A program made the position numbers and the translations under genes. This document shows, in pieces, positions 32,009-33,202 of a stretch of DNA of 33,202 bases (position 1 is the first letter of the stretch; every line of letters starts with the position of its first letter). Below the pieces are notes generated by a model. It was given only the letters and a program-made list of their open reading frames with translations, searched no databases and was not told where the DNA came from. This DNA comes from Chloroflexota bacterium (GTDB lineage Bacteria > Chloroflexota > Dehalococcoidia > Lucifugimonadales > UBA826), in contig PBDQ01000001.1 of NCBI GenBank assembly GCA_002717465.1, forward strand, positions 8,514 to 41,715, written 5' to 3'.

Positions 32009-33046
32009 ATGTCTGAAGTTAGATTAACTGAATTATCCCACTGCGCTGGTTGAGCTGCAAAAATTAATCAAGAAGATCTGGTTCAGATCTTGAGCAAACT
32101 TCCTAAAATAAGTCATCCAAACTTGATTGTGGGTTCTGAAACTGGAGATGATGCTGCTGTTTACCAATTAGATAAAGACACAGGATTAGTGTTTACTGTA
32201 GATTTTTTCCCTCCTATAACTGATGATCCTTATCAATATGGAGCCATATCTGCAGCTAATTCTCTTAGTGACGTTTATGCTATGGGAGGCAAGCCTTTAC
32301 TGGCGTTAAACGTGGTTGGATTCCCAGCAAACTTAGATAATGAAATATTGGCAGATATTTTGAAAGGCGGATACGATAAAGCCATAGAATCTGGATGTCT
32401 TTTGGCTGGGGGGCATACAGTAGATGATCCAGAGCCAAAATACGGATTGGCAGTTGTAGGGATTGTTCCTCCAAATGATACTGTGTCAAACAAGGGAGCC
32501 AAACCAGGAGATTCATTGGTGTTAACAAAGGCCATAGGTACTGGCATTATTACTACTGCGGGTAAACAAATGAAAGCTCCTGATTCCGTGATAGACGACG
32601 CGGTCACAATAATGAGCACTTTGAATAAAAATGCCAGTGAAGTGATGATGGAAGTAGGGGTTAATTCTTGTACAGATATAACCGGCTTTGGCTTGATGGG
32701 GCATTTGATGTCAATGATGAAGGCTAGTTCTTGCACTGCTAACATAAATTCAAATGATATTCCGGTTATAGAAGGCACTTGGGATCTACTGAGAGAAGGT
32801 ATTTTGCCAGGTGGAACGATGCGGAACAAAGACAGTGTTGAGTCCAGTATTGAATGGCATGACGACTTGAGTGAAGAATCAAAATTATTATTATGTGACG
32901 CGCAAACTTCTGGAGGATTACTTATTTCGGTTTCAGAAGATAAAACCGATGAATTATTGAATAAACTCATAGAAAATGGAGTGAAATCTTCTGCCCTAAT
33001 TGGTACTATCAAAGCTCAAGAATCAGCGCTTATTGAAGTGAAATAA
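32009..33046 (+). CDS. selD: Selenide, water dikinase (SelD), selenocysteine-containing
   Basis: About 345 residues with an in-frame TGA at 32051-32053 read as selenocysteine (Sec15). The motif SHCAG-Sec-AAK corresponds to the catalytic Cys17/Lys20 region of E. coli SelD (HGAGCGCK), with Lys18 conserved. Downstream come GDDAAVYQL, DFFPPITDDPYQYGAI, NSLSDVYAMGGKP, GGHTVDDPEPKYGLAV and the C-terminal DAQTSGGLL, so the AIRS-type ATP-binding fold is complete. It makes selenophosphate from selenide and ATP. ATG 32009 is preferred (AGGA eight bases upstream) over ATG 32000; a caller that treats TGA as stop would truncate the gene to a TTG at 32090. Confidence 0.92.
32051..32053 (+). other. selD: Selenocysteine UGA codon in selD
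   Basis: TGA lies in frame between the upstream codons for LTELSHCAG and the downstream AAKINQEDL, exactly at the position of the catalytic Cys/Sec of SelD. Many other genes in the window end in TGA, so global reassignment of UGA is excluded. Confidence 0.9.
32073..32091 (+). promoter_or_regulatory. Bacterial SECIS hairpin
   Basis: AAGATCTG - GTT - CAGATCTT forms a perfect 8-bp stem with a 3-base loop, or a 7-bp stem with loop GGUUC, which is close to the GGUCU loop that SelB binds in E. coli fdhF. It starts 19 bases after the UGA, and the loop lies about 26 bases after it, within the usual bacterial SECIS spacing. Confidence 0.82.
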
Positions 33047-33056
33047 GGAGACTGTT

Positions 33057-33202
33057 ATGAAAAGACCAGATCAAATAAGACAAGTTCCTGAACACCTGCA
33101 AGGGGATCGAACTCCTCCAGGACAATTCTTAACGGAAAAATTCCCTATATTGACCTATGGAGAGACTCCAAAATTAGATCTGTCTACGTGGCAGATGAAA
33201 AT
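33057..33202 (+). CDS. Sulfite-oxidase-like molybdopterin oxidoreductase, N-terminal fragment
   Basis: 48 residues are visible before the right edge. The ATG is six bases after TAAGGAG, ten bases downstream of the selD stop, so it is probably co-transcribed with selD. The stretch PPGQFLTEKFPILTYGETP, followed by LDLSTWQMK, is the characteristic N-terminus of COG2041-type sulfite-oxidase-like molybdopterin-dependent enzymes. The catalytic Cys is not reached. There is no Tat signal, so a cytoplasmic member of the family is likely. Confidence 0.75.
   Translation, partial: MKRPDQIRQVPEHLQGDRTPPGQFLTEKFPILTYGETPKLDLSTWQMK

Noticed and set aside
32051-32053. Global UGA reassignment (code 4/25) as explanation for the in-frame TGA
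   Set aside because: Several genes here, such as those ending at 183, 7380, 12477 and 13619, terminate naturally at TGA in tight stop/start overlaps.
32275-33012. Long antisense ORF (245 codons) opposite selD
   Set aside because: It is a shadow of the selD coding frame; its translation shows no recognisable domain and it has no start context.
32090-33046. selD starting at TTG 32090
   Set aside because: It would omit the catalytic Sec/Lys region and has no Shine-Dalgarno; the frame continues upstream through a Sec UGA to ATG 32009.
1-33202. Search for CRISPR arrays, tRNA or rRNA genes and IS elements
   Set aside because: No regularly spaced repeats, cloverleaf-like segments or transposase-like reading frames were recognised; nearly all the sequence is covered by coding genes.

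Overview
The window is bacterial, low in G+C and very compact. It holds one long surface-glycan biosynthesis locus on the minus strand (about 31.9 kb down to base 1, where it runs off the edge), plus the start of an unrelated divergent operon on the plus strand (selD, then a molybdopterin oxidoreductase cut by the right edge). The taxon cannot be fixed from the sequence. UGA is an ordinary stop in many genes here, and once encodes selenocysteine in selD, so the organism has a Sec-insertion system. A free-living, possibly marine or sediment bacterium would fit, but that is only a guess.

Transcription of the glycan locus reads from high to low coordinates. It opens at 31.9 kb with a well-formed sigma-70-type promoter (TTGACA, 17 bp, TATCAT) carrying an inverted repeat over the -35 box. 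Next come a winged-helix regulator with a Rossmann-like C-terminal domain and a NusG/RfaH-like antiterminator. About 28 further genes follow almost without gaps, joined by ATGA, TAATG, TGATG or 8-nt stop/start overlaps, so they are probably read as one very long transcript that needs the antiterminator.

Region by region in the order of transcription: (a) 30.5-26.5 kb: UDP-sugar 6-dehydrogenase, 4-epimerase and a fused ABC exporter resembling lipid-linked oligosaccharide flippases. (b) 26.5-17.3 kb: nonulosonic (sialic-type) acid module with two different NeuB-type synthases, two CMP-sugar synthetases, a NeuC-type hydrolysing epimerase and a KdsC-type phosphatase, interleaved with a GT-B-like protein, a methyltransferase-like protein and an asparagine-synthase-like amidotransferase. 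(c) 17.3-12.5 kb: 2-hydroxyacid dehydrogenase, capsule-synthesis-like transferase, an M14 carboxypeptidase homologue lacking its usual carboxylate-recognition residues, and a GT4 that seems to start at CTG. (d) 12.5-9.4 kb: RfbF, RfbG and RfbH, the route to CDP-4-keto-3,6-dideoxyhexose. (e) 9.4-1 kb: a GT2 polyprenyl-phosphate sugar transferase paired with a GT-C membrane transferase, an SDR, GT4 enzymes, WecB, a carbamoyltransferase, a BNR beta-propeller protein and the start of a bi-domain oxidoreductase.

Together these predict a complex, acidic, decorated glycan containing at least one nonulosonic acid, a 3,6-dideoxyhexose, ManNAc-derived and uronic acid residues, with possible carbamoyl, methyl and amide groups. 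No priming transferase, Wzx/Wzy, ligase or RfbH reductase partner (E3) is present inside the window, so the locus or its partners extend elsewhere. No tRNA, rRNA, IS element or CRISPR array was recognised.
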